Assembly: GCA_002426795.1 (NCBI GenBank)
Contig: DINQ01000023.1
Span: forward strand, 1 to 56,101
Length of the DNA: 56,101 nucleotides
Direction of reading: 5' to 3'
Origin: Bacteroidales bacterium UBA5536
Lineage (GTDB): Bacteria > Bacteroidota > Bacteroidia > Bacteroidales > F082
The notes under the pieces are model-generated. The model did no database searches, had not been told where the DNA came from, and worked only from the letters and a program-made list of their open reading frames with translations. The position numbers and the translations under genes are program-made. Shown one piece after another: positions 17,201 through 25,707 of the stretch (its first letter is position 1; every line of letters starts with the position of its first letter).

Positions 17201-18061
17201 TTATTTTAATTTTTCATTTGATGTTGATAATACCTTTTTAATACGATTGGCCTGGATGATCATTTCCGTCATTTTATTCATGTCGTTTTTGAGCATTGCC
17301 TGCTTAAAGTGCTGTAATTGATCGATATAAGCATCCAGCACTGTCATCACGTTATCGGCATTCTGTGCAAAAATGGGCGACCACATCTCGGCAGAACTTT
17401 TGGCCAGCCTTACAGTAGAGTCGAATCCGCCACTCGCAAGGTTAAAGATGTTTTTCTCGTTTTTTTCTTTCTCCAACACGGTAATAGCCAGAGCAAAAGA
17501 ACTGATGTGTGAGATGTGTGAAACATAGGCGGCATGAATGTCGTGCTGGTCAGAAGCCATAAAAACCAGTTTCATATAAAGTGCCTCATACATGCGTTCT
17601 ACAAGTTCTAACGCGTCCGGGGCGCTGTCGTGTGCATCGGTGATGATGGCTGCTTTTCCATCGAACAAACCTGGGAGCGCCGCCCATGGACCGGAGTTTT
17701 CTGTCCCGGCCATGGGATGAGCGGCGACAAAACGCTCCCTTTTTGGGTGGTTTTTCACGCTTTCGCAAAGGTGTTTTTTGATGGAACAGACATCTGTTAC
17801 GACCTGATGATCAACTAAATCGAGTAATTCAGGCAGCAGCTGAATTGTGGCATTGGCCGGTATAGCCAGAATGATTAATTCCGACTTCCGGACGGCTTCG
17901 GGTAGTGTGCAAATTTCGTCCACCAGCCCAATTTTAAGTGCTGTTTCAGCGTGCAACACATTTTGATCTACGCCAATGAGGTGAGAGGCAAATTTTCGTT
18001 TTTTCAAATCGATGGCCATTGACCCGCCAATGAGACCCATCCCGATGATACTTATGCGCAT
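17201..18061 (-). CDS. tyrA: Prephenate dehydrogenase
   Basis: The 286-residue protein opens with an NAD-binding MRISIIGMGLIGGSMA. It contains VTDVCSIKKHL, the conserved HPMAGTENSGP loop and SHISSFALA, all typical of TyrA. It converts prephenate to 4-hydroxyphenylpyruvate, committing flux to tyrosine. The start at 18061 places the Rossmann motif at the N-terminus; a longer frame upstream only overlaps the aminotransferase. Overlap with the preceding gene is 10 bases, and the DAHP synthase fusion follows directly. Confidence 0.94.
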   Translation of the reverse strand: MRISIIGMGLIGGSMAIDLKKRKFASHLIGVDQNVLHAETALKIGLVDEICTLPEAVRKSELIILAIPANATIQLLPELLDLVDHQVVTDVCSIKKHLCESVKNHPKRERFVAAHPMAGTENSGPWAALPGLFDGKAAIITDAHDSAPDALELVERMYEALYMKLVFMASDQHDIHAAYVSHISHISSFALAITVLEKEKNEKNIFNLASGGFDSTVRLAKSSAEMWSPIFAQNADNVMTVLDAYIDQLQHFKQAMLKNDMNKMTEMIIQANRIKKVLSTSNEKLK

Positions 18062-19227
18062 GACAGGTTCAGTTGTGGGTTCATGACTCTCGAAATACTT
18101 TCGTGTAGCACAGCTTGCGGAGCGCAAAGCGAAAAACGGATATATTGACTGCTTTGCTGACCAAAAACAGAGCCAGGTGTTGCGAAAATCCCTTTCTGAT
18201 AAAGAAGGAAATCAGCAAAGGCCTCTCCATGTGAGAAATCATCGGGGATGCGGGCCCAGACAAACAATCCGGCTGCGTCTTTTGAGTATGAACATTGCAT
18301 TAAATCAAGTAGTTGCCATAAAATCGTTCGTCTGGCTGCATATTCGATGTTGAGTTGCTCGTACCAGCTGTTTTCGAGTTGAAGGGCCACGATGGCTGCT
18401 TCCTGAACGGGCTTAAACATGCCCGAATCGAAATTGCTTTTCACTTTCAAGATGTGGCTTATCATCGTTTCGCTGGCGGCTACCATGCCCACACGCCAGC
18501 CAGCCATGTTATGCGATTTGCTCAACGAATTAAGCTCCAGTACATTGTCGCTTGTCTCGCAAAACGAAAGAATGCTTTTAGCTTTATTGTTCAGGATGAG
18601 GCTGTATGGATTGTCGTTGACAAGCAGAATGTTTTTCCGGCGGGCGAAATCGACAAGTTGCAGCAGGGTTTCATCCTCAGCAACCTTGCCACTGGGCATG
18701 TGAGGGTAATTGACCCATAGGAGCTTGCAGTCATTGCCAGCCAGTCGTTCCAGTTCATCAAAATCTGGCAGCCAGTCATTTTTCTCCGTCAGTGAATAAT
18801 ACTGAATGTTCAAATCCATCAGTTTGGCCGAGGCTGCGTAGGTCGGGTAGCCAGGGTCAGGCACCAGCACCTTGTCGCCGGGATTGCAAAATGCCATGTG
18901 AATATGCATAATGGCCTCTTTTGAACCCATCAAGGGCAGGATTTCCGTTTCCGGATTCAAACCTACGTGGTAGATGTTGTTGTACCACTGGGCAAAAGCC
19001 TGCCTCAAAGCGGGTAGGCCGCGATACGACTGATAATAATTGCTACCCGGTCGGCTGGCTGCCTCCACCAGTTTTTGTGTCACGGCCGGATGAGCCGGAA
19101 AATCAGGGTTCCCAATGCCCAGGTGCAGGATATTGGCACCCTGGGCTTCCAATGCAGCTATTTCTGCTCTTTTTTTGGAGAAATAGTATTCTTCAATACT
19201 TTGTGTGCGGTTTGCGGGAGTGATCAT
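18052..19227 (-). CDS. Class I/II aminotransferase of the tyrosine operon
   Basis: The 391-residue PLP enzyme has fold-type I features: HLGIGNPDFPAHPAV near the N-terminus, NYPHMPSGK, NDNPYS, and the PLP lysine in SLSKSHNMAGWRVG. As first gene of an operon with tyrA and DAHP synthase/chorismate mutase, it most likely transaminates 4-hydroxyphenylpyruvate to tyrosine (and possibly phenylpyruvate); the substrate is inferred from context. Prephenate dehydratase (pheA), often adjacent in Bacteroidetes, is not in this window. A leader of about 310 bases with two attenuators precedes it. Confidence 0.88.
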   Translation of the reverse strand: MITPANRTQSIEEYYFSKKRAEIAALEAQGANILHLGIGNPDFPAHPAVTQKLVEAASRPGSNYYQSYRGLPALRQAFAQWYNNIYHVGLNPETEILPLMGSKEAIMHIHMAFCNPGDKVLVPDPGYPTYAASAKLMDLNIQYYSLTEKNDWLPDFDELERLAGNDCKLLWVNYPHMPSGKVAEDETLLQLVDFARRKNILLVNDNPYSLILNNKAKSILSFCETSDNVLELNSLSKSHNMAGWRVGMVAASETMISHILKVKSNFDSGMFKPVQEAAIVALQLENSWYEQLNIEYAARRTILWQLLDLMQCSYSKDAAGLFVWARIPDDFSHGEAFADFLLYQKGIFATPGSVFGQQSSQYIRFSLCAPQAVLHESISRVMNPQLNLSCA

Positions 19228-19256
19228 TTTTTTTGTGTTTCTGGCGTTTTGTAGTT

Positions 19257-19290
19257 AAAAAAAAAGCGCCCCGGCTTCTATCCGGGACGC
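19257..19290 (-). terminator. Tyrosine leader attenuator 2 (gene-proximal)
   Basis: The minus strand shows a 9-bp stem GCGTCCCGG/CCGGGGCGC (one T-G wobble) with a short loop, then nine T. It ends 29 bases before the aminotransferase start. The 5' arm TCCCG can pair instead with CGGGA (19335-19339), which lies within the last codons of leader peptide 2, offering an antiterminator. Confidence 0.85.
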
Positions 19291-19321
19291 TTTGCTTTGA
19301 ATGTATTGGTTCAACTGTTGA

Positions 19322-19405
19322 TCAGACATAGCAATCCCGCTTATCATTGAGGTGATAATAACGGTAATAGTTTGCTACAGAAATCACATTTTGTTGGTGC
19401 ATCAT
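19322..19405 (-). CDS. Tyr-rich leader peptide 2
   Basis: This 27-codon frame starts MMHQQNVISV, has the core NYYRYYH and ends DCYV before TGA, so 5 of 27 residues are Tyr. It lies between attenuator 1 and attenuator 2. A ribosome waiting for Tyr-tRNA at YYRYY would leave CGGGA (19335-19339) free to capture the terminator arm. A ribosome reaching the stop would cover it. Too short for normal gene finders. Confidence 0.75.
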   Translation of the reverse strand: MMHQQNVISVANYYRYYHLNDKRDCYV

Positions 19406-19413
19406 TTTATGTC

Positions 19414-19442
19414 AAAAAAAAAGCCCCTTTGCAAAAAGGGGC
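19414..19442 (-). terminator. Tyrosine leader attenuator 1 (promoter-proximal)
   Basis: The minus strand has a perfect 8-bp stem GCCCCTTT/AAAGGGGC with loop TTGC, then nine T. Its 5' arm CCCCTTTT (19434-19441) is perfectly complementary to AAAAGGGG at 19467-19474, directly after the stop of leader peptide 1. That gives an 8-bp antiterminator that excludes the terminator. Confidence 0.88.
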
Positions 19443-19474
19443 CCAATATTCTATACGCACATATTTCCCCTTTT

Positions 19475-19528
19475 CTATCGGATGAGATAAAAGTAGAAGT
19501 AATAATATGTGGAAATGTTTCTGATCAT
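19475..19528 (-). CDS. Tyr/Phe-rich leader peptide 1
   Basis: The 17-residue frame reads MIRNISTYYYFYFYLIR, with 5 Tyr and 2 Phe within seven consecutive codons. It begins roughly ten bases after the predicted transcription start. Its TAG stop abuts the antiterminator arm (19467-19474), so a ribosome finishing the peptide would mask that arm and allow termination. Stalling at the Tyr codons would expose it. The Tyr-codon region (CTTTTATC) can itself pair with GATAGAAAAG, the classical protector. This is a textbook amino-acid attenuator layout. Confidence 0.85.
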   Translation of the reverse strand: MIRNISTYYYFYFYLIR

Positions 19529-19545
19529 GTTGTTAAATAACCACG

Positions 19546-19578
19546 CAAATATAATGACATTTTCATTGGATGAACAAA
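19546..19578 (-). promoter_or_regulatory. Tyrosine operon promoter
   Basis: On the minus strand TTTG (19575-19578), 21 bases, then TATATTTG (19546-19553): both elements match the Bacteroidetes consensus exactly. Transcription should start near 19540, just before leader peptide 1. Confidence 0.75.
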
Positions 19579-19736
19579 TTTTGGAAAAAAATCACGTCAA
19601 TCATTAAGATGTCTAATTGCCATGATGTATGAACGAAAACTAACACACCAAAAGGAGATATTTTCAATGTCAACTGAAGATTTGAATCATATATAAAACA
19701 ATATTTATACGTGATATGAACGTTAAAAAATGTATG

Positions 19737-19826
19737 AAATACGACTCAAAAACGACTAAACTACGTTTAAAATACGTCTTGATATACAAATTTGACTTTA
19801 TCATCTTTAGGCTTAAATACGACTTG
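19737..19826. repeat. Degenerate AAATACGACT repeats between divergent promoters
   Basis: Copies or near copies occur at 19737-19746 (AAATACGACT), ~19749-19757 (AAACGACT), ~19770-19780 (AAATACGTCTT) and ~19815-19826 (AAATACGACTTG). They lie between the tyrosine and argS promoters. They could be an operator cluster or chance in AT-rich DNA. The rest of 19579-19875 holds no gene I can support. Confidence 0.3.
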
Positions 19827-19875
19827 TTTAAGAATCTTCTTTGAACTTCAGACTGGGCACTCCGGACTTTCTTTC

Positions 19876-19883
19876 TACCTTTG
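19876..19883 (+). promoter_or_regulatory. argS -7 box
   Basis: TACCTTTG matches TAnnTTTG and lies 21 bases before the ATG at 19905. It overlaps the TTG at 19881, ruling that codon out as the start. No good -33 element was seen. Confidence 0.5.
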
Positions 19884-19904
19884 CAATCCAAAAAAAATCA
19901 CACC

Positions 19905-21689
19905 ATGCTGCACGAAAAGCTCAAAGACACACTGTTACAGATTTTTCAATCACAATATCAGCTCGCGATCAATCCTGAAAGTATCAGTTTTCAGCAGACA
20001 AGGCCTGAGTTTGAAGGTGATCTGACCCTGGTGGTGTTTCCATTCACAAAACAGACCGGAAAAAATCCTGTTCAGCTGGCAACTGAGATTGGTGAGCAAA
20101 TGCTGCATCAATTAGCTGAAGTTTCCGCATTTAATGTCGTAAAGGGATTTCTCAACCTGGTGATTTCTGATACGTATTGGCTTGACTTTTTCGCAACAAA
20201 CCACCTCAAAGCAGACTTTGGCCGTGTAAAAGCTGCTGATACAGCGCCTTTGGTCATCGAATATTCTTCGCCCAATACCAATAAGCCCCTGCATCTGGGG
20301 CATATCCGCAACAACCTGCTTGGTTGGAGCGTTTCTGAAATTTTGAAAGCAGCGGGTCAACAGGTCGTGCGCGTAAACCTGGTGAACGACCGCGGCATAC
20401 ACATCTGCAAAAGCATGCTTGCCTGGCAGAAATGGGGTGAAGGCCGCACACCATCGGCTGATCTCAAAGGAGATAAGCTGGTTGGAGAGATGTATGTGCG
20501 TTTTGATCAGGAATTGAAAAAGGAAGTGGCTGCATTGGTAGCAGATGACGTGTCAGCAGACGAAGCAGCAAAAAAAGCCCCGCTCATGCTCGAAGCACAG
20601 CAAATGTTGCGTGACTGGGAAGCAGGAAAGCCAGAAGTGAAGGAATTATGGACAAAGATGAATGGATGGGTTTACGCTGGTTTTGACGTGACATACGAAA
20701 GACTGGGGGTGGCTTTTGAAAAGATTTATCATGAATCGGAGACATTTTTGCTGGGGAAGGCACTTGTGCTCGAAGGTCTTGAAAAAGGCGTGCTTTACCG
20801 AAAGGAGGATGGATCAGTCTGGTGTGATCTCACCACAGAAGGTTTGGATGAAAAGCTGCTCTTGCGTGCTGATGGTACTTCGGTTTATATGACCCAGGAC
20901 CTGGGAACAGCCCAGCTTCGTGCAGATGAGTTTCACCCACAGCGACTGATTTATGTGGTAGGTAACGAACAAAACTACCATTTTGATGTGTTGAAACGGG
21001 TGTTGAAAAAGCTGGGGCGCGACTGGGCCGACAGCATTGAGCACTTGTCGTATGGTATGGTCGAATTGCCTGAAGGAAAGATGAAATCGCGCGAAGGGAC
21101 CGTGGTGGATGCTGACGATTTGATGGACGAAATGGTGAACACGGCTAAAACTACTTCAGAAGATCTGGGCAAAGCCGATGGCTTATCCGCAGAGGAAGCT
21201 AACCAGCTCTATAGCATGATTGGTTTGGGTGCACTCAAGTATTTCATGCTGCGCGTCGATCCAAAGAAAACCATGCTTTTCAATCCATCCGAAAGTATCG
21301 ATTTCAACGGTAATACAGGTCCTTTTATTCAATACACACACGCCCGTATCCGCTCGGTTTTGCGTAAGGCTGTGGAGCAGGGGCTAAGCTGGCAGTCGGC
21401 TGAAATCACAATTGAGCAACTCTTACCCAAGGAGAAAAACCTGATTGTAATCATCCACAGCTGGCCCGAAGTGCTCCAACAGGCGGCCGAAGGAAGAAGT
21501 CCGGCTTTGGTAGCCAACTACCTTTATGAATTGGCAAAGGAATTCAACCAGTTTTACCAGGAGTTCAGCATCCTGAAAGAAGAAGACCAGCAGCGTAAGT
21601 TGTTCCGTCTGCAGTTGAGTGAAATGACGGCCGATCTGCTTACGAATGCTGCCAGCTTACTGGGTATTGGTATGCCACAGAAGATGTAG
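19905..21689 (+). CDS. argS: Arginyl-tRNA synthetase
   Basis: The 594-residue class I synthetase charges tRNA-Arg. Visible features are the N-terminal Add-1-like domain (~1-110), the HIGH-type motif in NKPLHLGHIRNN (~125), the KMSK equivalent GKMKSREGT, and the C-terminal DALR anticodon-binding domain (~475-594; FIQYTHARIRSVLRKA at its entry). The start at ATG 19905 (MLHEKLKD) was preferred because the promoter box overlaps the only upstream start. It is transcribed divergently from the tyrosine operon. Confidence 0.95.
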   Translation: MLHEKLKDTLLQIFQSQYQLAINPESISFQQTRPEFEGDLTLVVFPFTKQTGKNPVQLATEIGEQMLHQLAEVSAFNVVKGFLNLVISDTYWLDFFATNHLKADFGRVKAADTAPLVIEYSSPNTNKPLHLGHIRNNLLGWSVSEILKAAGQQVVRVNLVNDRGIHICKSMLAWQKWGEGRTPSADLKGDKLVGEMYVRFDQELKKEVAALVADDVSADEAAKKAPLMLEAQQMLRDWEAGKPEVKELWTKMNGWVYAGFDVTYERLGVAFEKIYHESETFLLGKALVLEGLEKGVLYRKEDGSVWCDLTTEGLDEKLLLRADGTSVYMTQDLGTAQLRADEFHPQRLIYVVGNEQNYHFDVLKRVLKKLGRDWADSIEHLSYGMVELPEGKMKSREGTVVDADDLMDEMVNTAKTTSEDLGKADGLSAEEANQLYSMIGLGALKYFMLRVDPKKTMLFNPSESIDFNGNTGPFIQYTHARIRSVLRKAVEQGLSWQSAEITIEQLLPKEKNLIVIIHSWPEVLQQAAEGRSPALVANYLYELAKEFNQFYQEFSILKEEDQQRKLFRLQLSEMTADLLTNAASLLGIGMPQKM

Positions 21690-22021
21690 TTAGCTGTAAA
21701 ACAAATTTCCGAATCGTATTAAACGATAACTTTGTCAGACTTATATGAAAAGTGTTTAAAGCTGTTGGTTTATGCTTCAAATTATGATGTGAATCTCCTT
21801 CTCGGTATCAGCCAATCAATCTTGGTTTTTAATTCATTAAAGGTCATCTCAACCAGAATGAAGGATAGTCGGCTGTTTGTGAAATGTTGTTTTCAGAACC
21901 TGCAGAGCTGAAAATCAGTGTTTTGGTGTAAATAAATCATTAAGAATTTTTATGAACAATCTCGTGAACAAAATGTTTTGTAATTTAGACGCGTTTTAAA
22001 TAAGAACCAAACAACTAACTT
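21690..22021. other. Intergenic region, no gene seen
   Basis: Between argS and the next gene I find no open frame, tRNA or clear terminator. A weak promoter-like TAATTTAG (one mismatch to TAnnTTTG) lies ~45 bases before the next start. Confidence 0.5.
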
Positions 22022-23092
22022 ATGAAACCTATTTACAAGATTCTTTACGTCTTAGTTATTCCTGTCGCCTTCGTTCTATATGCCAGCAGTTCCGGCAGTC
22101 CGGGTGGCAAATCTGGTAGTCCTGGCGATAACGGCAACACCTGCACCGATTGTCACAGTGGAACAGCCAATCCCACTTCGGGATGGATCACATCGGGTAT
22201 TCCTGCGCAGGGATATACTCCAGGCGAAACCTATCAACTCACAGTGACAGCTACTCACAGTGGTGCCGGCAGATATGGATTTGAGCTCACTGCTGAAACT
22301 GCCACTGGCAGCAAAACAGGTTCTTGGACCATCACCGAACCGGCCCGCACACGATTGGCCAATGCAAGCCATGCCGTAACCCATACTTCAGGTGGAAACT
22401 CCGGTGGTGCAAGTACATCCTGGTCAGCTAACTGGACCGCTCCGGCAACCGATGTTGGACAGGTGCGTTTTTATGCTGCCGTTAATGCTGCCAATGGAAA
22501 CGGAAATACTTCAGGTGATGTGATTTACACCACAACTTACTTCGTGAACGCTGCTGCACCTGCCGCTTTGGTATCCGTAAGCCCGACCTCTGCTGAAAAA
22601 GGCAGCAGTCCTGAACTGTCAATTGTTGGGGTTAACACTGCCTGGGCCGGACAAACGCCGGCCGTTTCTATCGTGAATGTAAACAATGCTGGTGAGGTTT
22701 ACACAGCTTCTCAGGTGAATGTGTCAAATGACGAAAACCTAACCGCTGTTATCTCAATTCCTTTCACTGCCACTGTTGGTATGTATCATGTTGTTGCAGG
22801 TGATGTTTCATTGCCGTCTGCTTTTGAAGTGACTGTTGTTGCTACGCTCGCAGAACTGACCGAAGCTGCAATCAATGTGTATCCAAATCCTGCTGTGGAT
22901 GGCTATGTGACAGTTGAGACCTTGAATGACTCAAAGGTGACTGTTTATGACATGAGTGGAAAAGCCATGCTGAGCAAACAATTGACATCAGGGAATTCGA
23001 AACTTGATATTGAAAGCTTACCGGTAGGGATGTATGTGCTTGTAAACGAGACCGAAAAAGGTCGTTCTTCGCAAAAACTCATCGTGAGATAA
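22022..23092 (+). CDS. T9SS-secreted protein with choice-of-anchor V-type domain
   Basis: The 356-residue product has an N-terminal hydrophobic signal (~8-22). A Ser/Gly-rich stretch leads to NTCTDCHSGTAN (~39-50), then a Reeler-like beta domain (~55-175: YTPGETYQLTVTATHSG.RYGFEL..). An Ig-like segment follows (~180-275), then a C-terminal T9SS sorting domain (~285-356: INVYPNPAVDGYVTVE ... VGMYVLVNETEKGRSSQKLIVR). The CTDCH sequence is a CxxCH haem c-type motif, which is part of the choice-of-anchor V signature in Bacteroidetes. Whether haem is bound is unknown. It is monocistronic with its own terminator. Confidence 0.8.
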   Translation: MKPIYKILYVLVIPVAFVLYASSSGSPGGKSGSPGDNGNTCTDCHSGTANPTSGWITSGIPAQGYTPGETYQLTVTATHSGAGRYGFELTAETATGSKTGSWTITEPARTRLANASHAVTHTSGGNSGGASTSWSANWTAPATDVGQVRFYAAVNAANGNGNTSGDVIYTTTYFVNAAAPAALVSVSPTSAEKGSSPELSIVGVNTAWAGQTPAVSIVNVNNAGEVYTASQVNVSNDENLTAVISIPFTATVGMYHVVAGDVSLPSAFEVTVVATLAELTEAAINVYPNPAVDGYVTVETLNDSKVTVYDMSGKAMLSKQLTSGNSKLDIESLPVGMYVLVNETEKGRSSQKLIVR

Positions 23093-23118
23093 TAATCGTT
23101 TTAAGAAGAGATATTTGA

Positions 23119-23150
23119 AACGGCTTCAGCATTGTTGAAGCCGTTTTTTT
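23119..23150 (+). terminator. Intrinsic terminator after the CxxCH secreted protein
   Basis: AACGGCTTCA pairs with TGAAGCCGTT around a short loop, followed by a run of T. It abuts the convergent gene ending at 23149. Confidence 0.85.
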
Positions 23151-23670
23151 ATGGTAATACTTTGTTTTCTTTGCCGATCGCCCATGAAGCATATAGGCTG
23201 AAAACCAACGCAGTAACCAGTTGAATCCATAAAGGCGTCGAAACCAGATTGCCCTGAAGCAACAGCACTTGTAACAAAACGAATTTCACCAGATAATAAG
23301 CGATTTTGCTGAGTAAAATACTACCCAGAATGACCATAAATGGAGATGTAAGTCTTTTGGCCAGCACATAAAACAACAACACATTCAGGCTGAGTTCGCC
23401 TGTCATCAGCAACATTTTGGCCATTACCGGGTGTCCGCTTATCAGAAACGAAAACAACGGCAGACTCAAAGCCAACAGGTACGCATTTTTGCGTTGCGTA
23501 TGAACGAGTGCTAAAACCAACATCAGACGCATGGGTTCGATCAGGTATAAAGGCGCGCTAATCATATGTGATAGCGTAGGTGTGAAGTAAACCAATGCAA
23601 GGGCACTTAGATCGAGTAAGGTAGAAAATGCCAGTTTTCCGGATTTCTCGGTTTGTATAGCGGGATTCAT
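23149..23670 (-). CDS. Polytopic membrane protein, function unknown
   Basis: The 173-residue product (start at ATG 23670, MNPAIQTEKSG) has about five hydrophobic segments (for example LLDLSALALVYFTPTLSHM, NAYLLALSLPLFSFLI and MLLMTGELSLNVLLFYVLA). The layout resembles small substrate-binding (S) components of ECF transporters, but I see no binding motif and make no assignment. A longer upstream frame overlaps the preceding gene and was rejected. It begins 7 bases after the DUF362 gene's stop, so the two are probably co-transcribed. Confidence 0.6.
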   Translation of the reverse strand: MNPAIQTEKSGKLAFSTLLDLSALALVYFTPTLSHMISAPLYLIEPMRLMLVLALVHTQRKNAYLLALSLPLFSFLISGHPVMAKMLLMTGELSLNVLLFYVLAKRLTSPFMVILGSILLSKIAYYLVKFVLLQVLLLQGNLVSTPLWIQLVTALVFSLYASWAIGKENKVLP

Positions 23671-23677
23671 GATCTGA

Positions 23678-25666
23678 TTAATGTTTAATGATTTGAAGTG
23701 TTTGTTGCGAATTGTCGGTGTGCGCCTGCAAAAAATAGATACCTGTTGCCAATTTGTTGAACGCAAGACTCTTCGAGGAGTTTGGTTCAACCACACCTGT
23801 TAAACAGACTTGCCCAGTTGATGAAAGAAGTTTGAAATCAATCCGTTGGTTCTCATTGTTTATCAATTGGGTACGATCAGTCACCGGGTTTGGATAAAGG
23901 CTGATGCGGAGTTTCTGGTTTTGCTCCGGCAGGCCAATTGTACTTTCATGCGCCTTGATCAGTTCGATGCCATTGCCTGTTCCGAGGTTGCGGGTATAGG
24001 CTTTGTCTATGACATTGTTCCAGTGTTCGTGCACACCAAGTGAAGGGAAGATAACACCATCATTATCTGGGTCGTAAGTAATGCCATCGGGCCACAAACT
24101 GCTGTCGGCGGCCTGGTGCAGGTAATCGTCAACACCATCCCAGTTGGGGCGACTCTCGGCAATGGTTGGCCCATTATATTCGGTGCGCAGGAAGTCGTGG
24201 CACACCGATTCGATGGCCACCGGATCGAGCGACATGAAAATAGAAGAACACCAGTCACCATTGAAAGGCGGCATCTCCCATTTTTCGGGCACACCCAAAG
24301 CATCTTCGCCCGGATACAAGCCATCGACAACAATTAGCAGATTTTTGCCACCAAGTTGCTTGTGCATCATGATGTCGGTTTGGATGCGGTAAAGTCCATA
24401 GCCAAGTCTGGTCGGTTCGTCGATTCCTTCCATCAAACCCGGATGCAGGTGCAATGCCCAGGTTCGTGGGAATGAGCCAAAATGGTTTTTTGCAGCCAGC
24501 GTTATTCCGGCTGAGGCATGTGCCTTGAGCGCCGGAATATTGATCAGATAGTCGATGTCGTCGAAAAGTGTGAAAAGCTTGTCGCTAAGCGCATCTGGCA
24601 TGACACTGCCATTGTCGGAATAGAAAACCCGGTCAGTTTCTGTCAATGCTACGGGCAGTCGACCCAGCGCTGCGACTTCCAATTCGGGATGAATCAGGTT
24701 ATTGCCCAGATAATTAGCGTCAGGAAATTCTGCGTGCCACAAATAATAGAAATCCGTGTAGATATTTCTGGCCGGATCACCAACATAGATATATTGCTGT
24801 GGAACACCAGCTTCATTGACCAGTTGCCGCAAAACAGAAAGCACCACAAACGGATTGGTTTCGGCCGAAAAAGGATTAATTTCAATATCGTCGTTCCGGT
24901 TTAGCCCGGCATCGTAGCGGCCCTCCGAAACGCTTCCGTAGGCCGTTGTAGCATTAACTTTGATCAGAATCTTTTGTCCCGAGGCATAACCCACATTACC
25001 AAGACCATGACTTTCGTTGTAGAAACGAAATATTTGATCCCATGCTTCAGCTACTGTTTCAGTTTCAGTCAGTGCGAGAAGTGATTTTTGCATCATGCTG
25101 TCAATCACCTGAATGTTGCTGTTTTTGGCCATGAACCAGGCGTCGTCATTCTCGTCAATCGAGCCATTATTGTTTGAAGTATTCGTGCAGTCTTCGTTGG
25201 TGGCATTGGCATCCCACATCCAGACCACCCGACCTGGAAAAATACCTTTGGCTTCGCCAATGGGCTCGTTTGGAGGAAAAGTTCCTTTGATCTGACTTAT
25301 ATTCCGGGCAAAAGTCTGCTCAGCAAAGGGAGTAGTTGAAACAAGGTATAGTGCGGCTGATGAAACCAACAGCACAAAGGCAAAAAGATATTTCGATTGT
25401 AAAAACGATTGTCTGAAATGCTTGAGCGCCAGTGTGCCGCCTCCCAAACTCAACAGGTACAGCACGAAAGACGACATAAATGGTGCGGTGGCGCGCATGC
25501 AGGGATAATTGGCACGTGAAGGTTTGGGAATAACCCGGATCAGGAACCATGTTGTTGATAGCACACCTATTACCACAAACAGTAGCTTGTGATGGATGTT
25601 TTTTTGCTTGAGCCGATTGATCAGTTTGATGAAACTGCCTGGCAAATGAGGTATTGGGTTATACAT
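23678..25666 (-). CDS. DUF362 protein with N-terminal membrane segments and T9SS-type C-terminus
   Basis: The 662-residue product has three hydrophobic segments near the N-terminus (~26-45, ~62-80, ~92-110). A long DUF362-type domain follows (~130-575; KILIKVNATTAYGS, YLINIPALKAHASAGITLAAKNHFG, LLIVVDGLYPG, SLDPVAIESVCHDFL). The protein ends with a sorting domain (~590-662; ISLYPNPVTDRTQ ... ATGIYFLQAHTDNS). DUF362 proteins are uncharacterised and often linked to iron-sulfur proteins; no Cys cluster is obvious here. Several membrane segments plus a T9SS tail is unusual. A perfect promoter precedes it. Confidence 0.75.
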   Translation of the reverse strand: MYNPIPHLPGSFIKLINRLKQKNIHHKLLFVVIGVLSTTWFLIRVIPKPSRANYPCMRATAPFMSSFVLYLLSLGGGTLALKHFRQSFLQSKYLFAFVLLVSSAALYLVSTTPFAEQTFARNISQIKGTFPPNEPIGEAKGIFPGRVVWMWDANATNEDCTNTSNNNGSIDENDDAWFMAKNSNIQVIDSMMQKSLLALTETETVAEAWDQIFRFYNESHGLGNVGYASGQKILIKVNATTAYGSVSEGRYDAGLNRNDDIEINPFSAETNPFVVLSVLRQLVNEAGVPQQYIYVGDPARNIYTDFYYLWHAEFPDANYLGNNLIHPELEVAALGRLPVALTETDRVFYSDNGSVMPDALSDKLFTLFDDIDYLINIPALKAHASAGITLAAKNHFGSFPRTWALHLHPGLMEGIDEPTRLGYGLYRIQTDIMMHKQLGGKNLLIVVDGLYPGEDALGVPEKWEMPPFNGDWCSSIFMSLDPVAIESVCHDFLRTEYNGPTIAESRPNWDGVDDYLHQAADSSLWPDGITYDPDNDGVIFPSLGVHEHWNNVIDKAYTRNLGTGNGIELIKAHESTIGLPEQNQKLRISLYPNPVTDRTQLINNENQRIDFKLLSSTGQVCLTGVVEPNSSKSLAFNKLATGIYFLQAHTDNSQQTLQIIKH

Positions 25667-25707
25667 TCCGACTGGTTTTGGCGCGATTTGGTGAACCGAT
25701 ATTCAGT

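Noticed and set aside
19670..19891. 73-codon minus-strand frame between the tyr promoter and argS
   Set aside because: It lies in the AT-rich repeat region, has no family resemblance and would overlap the argS promoter.
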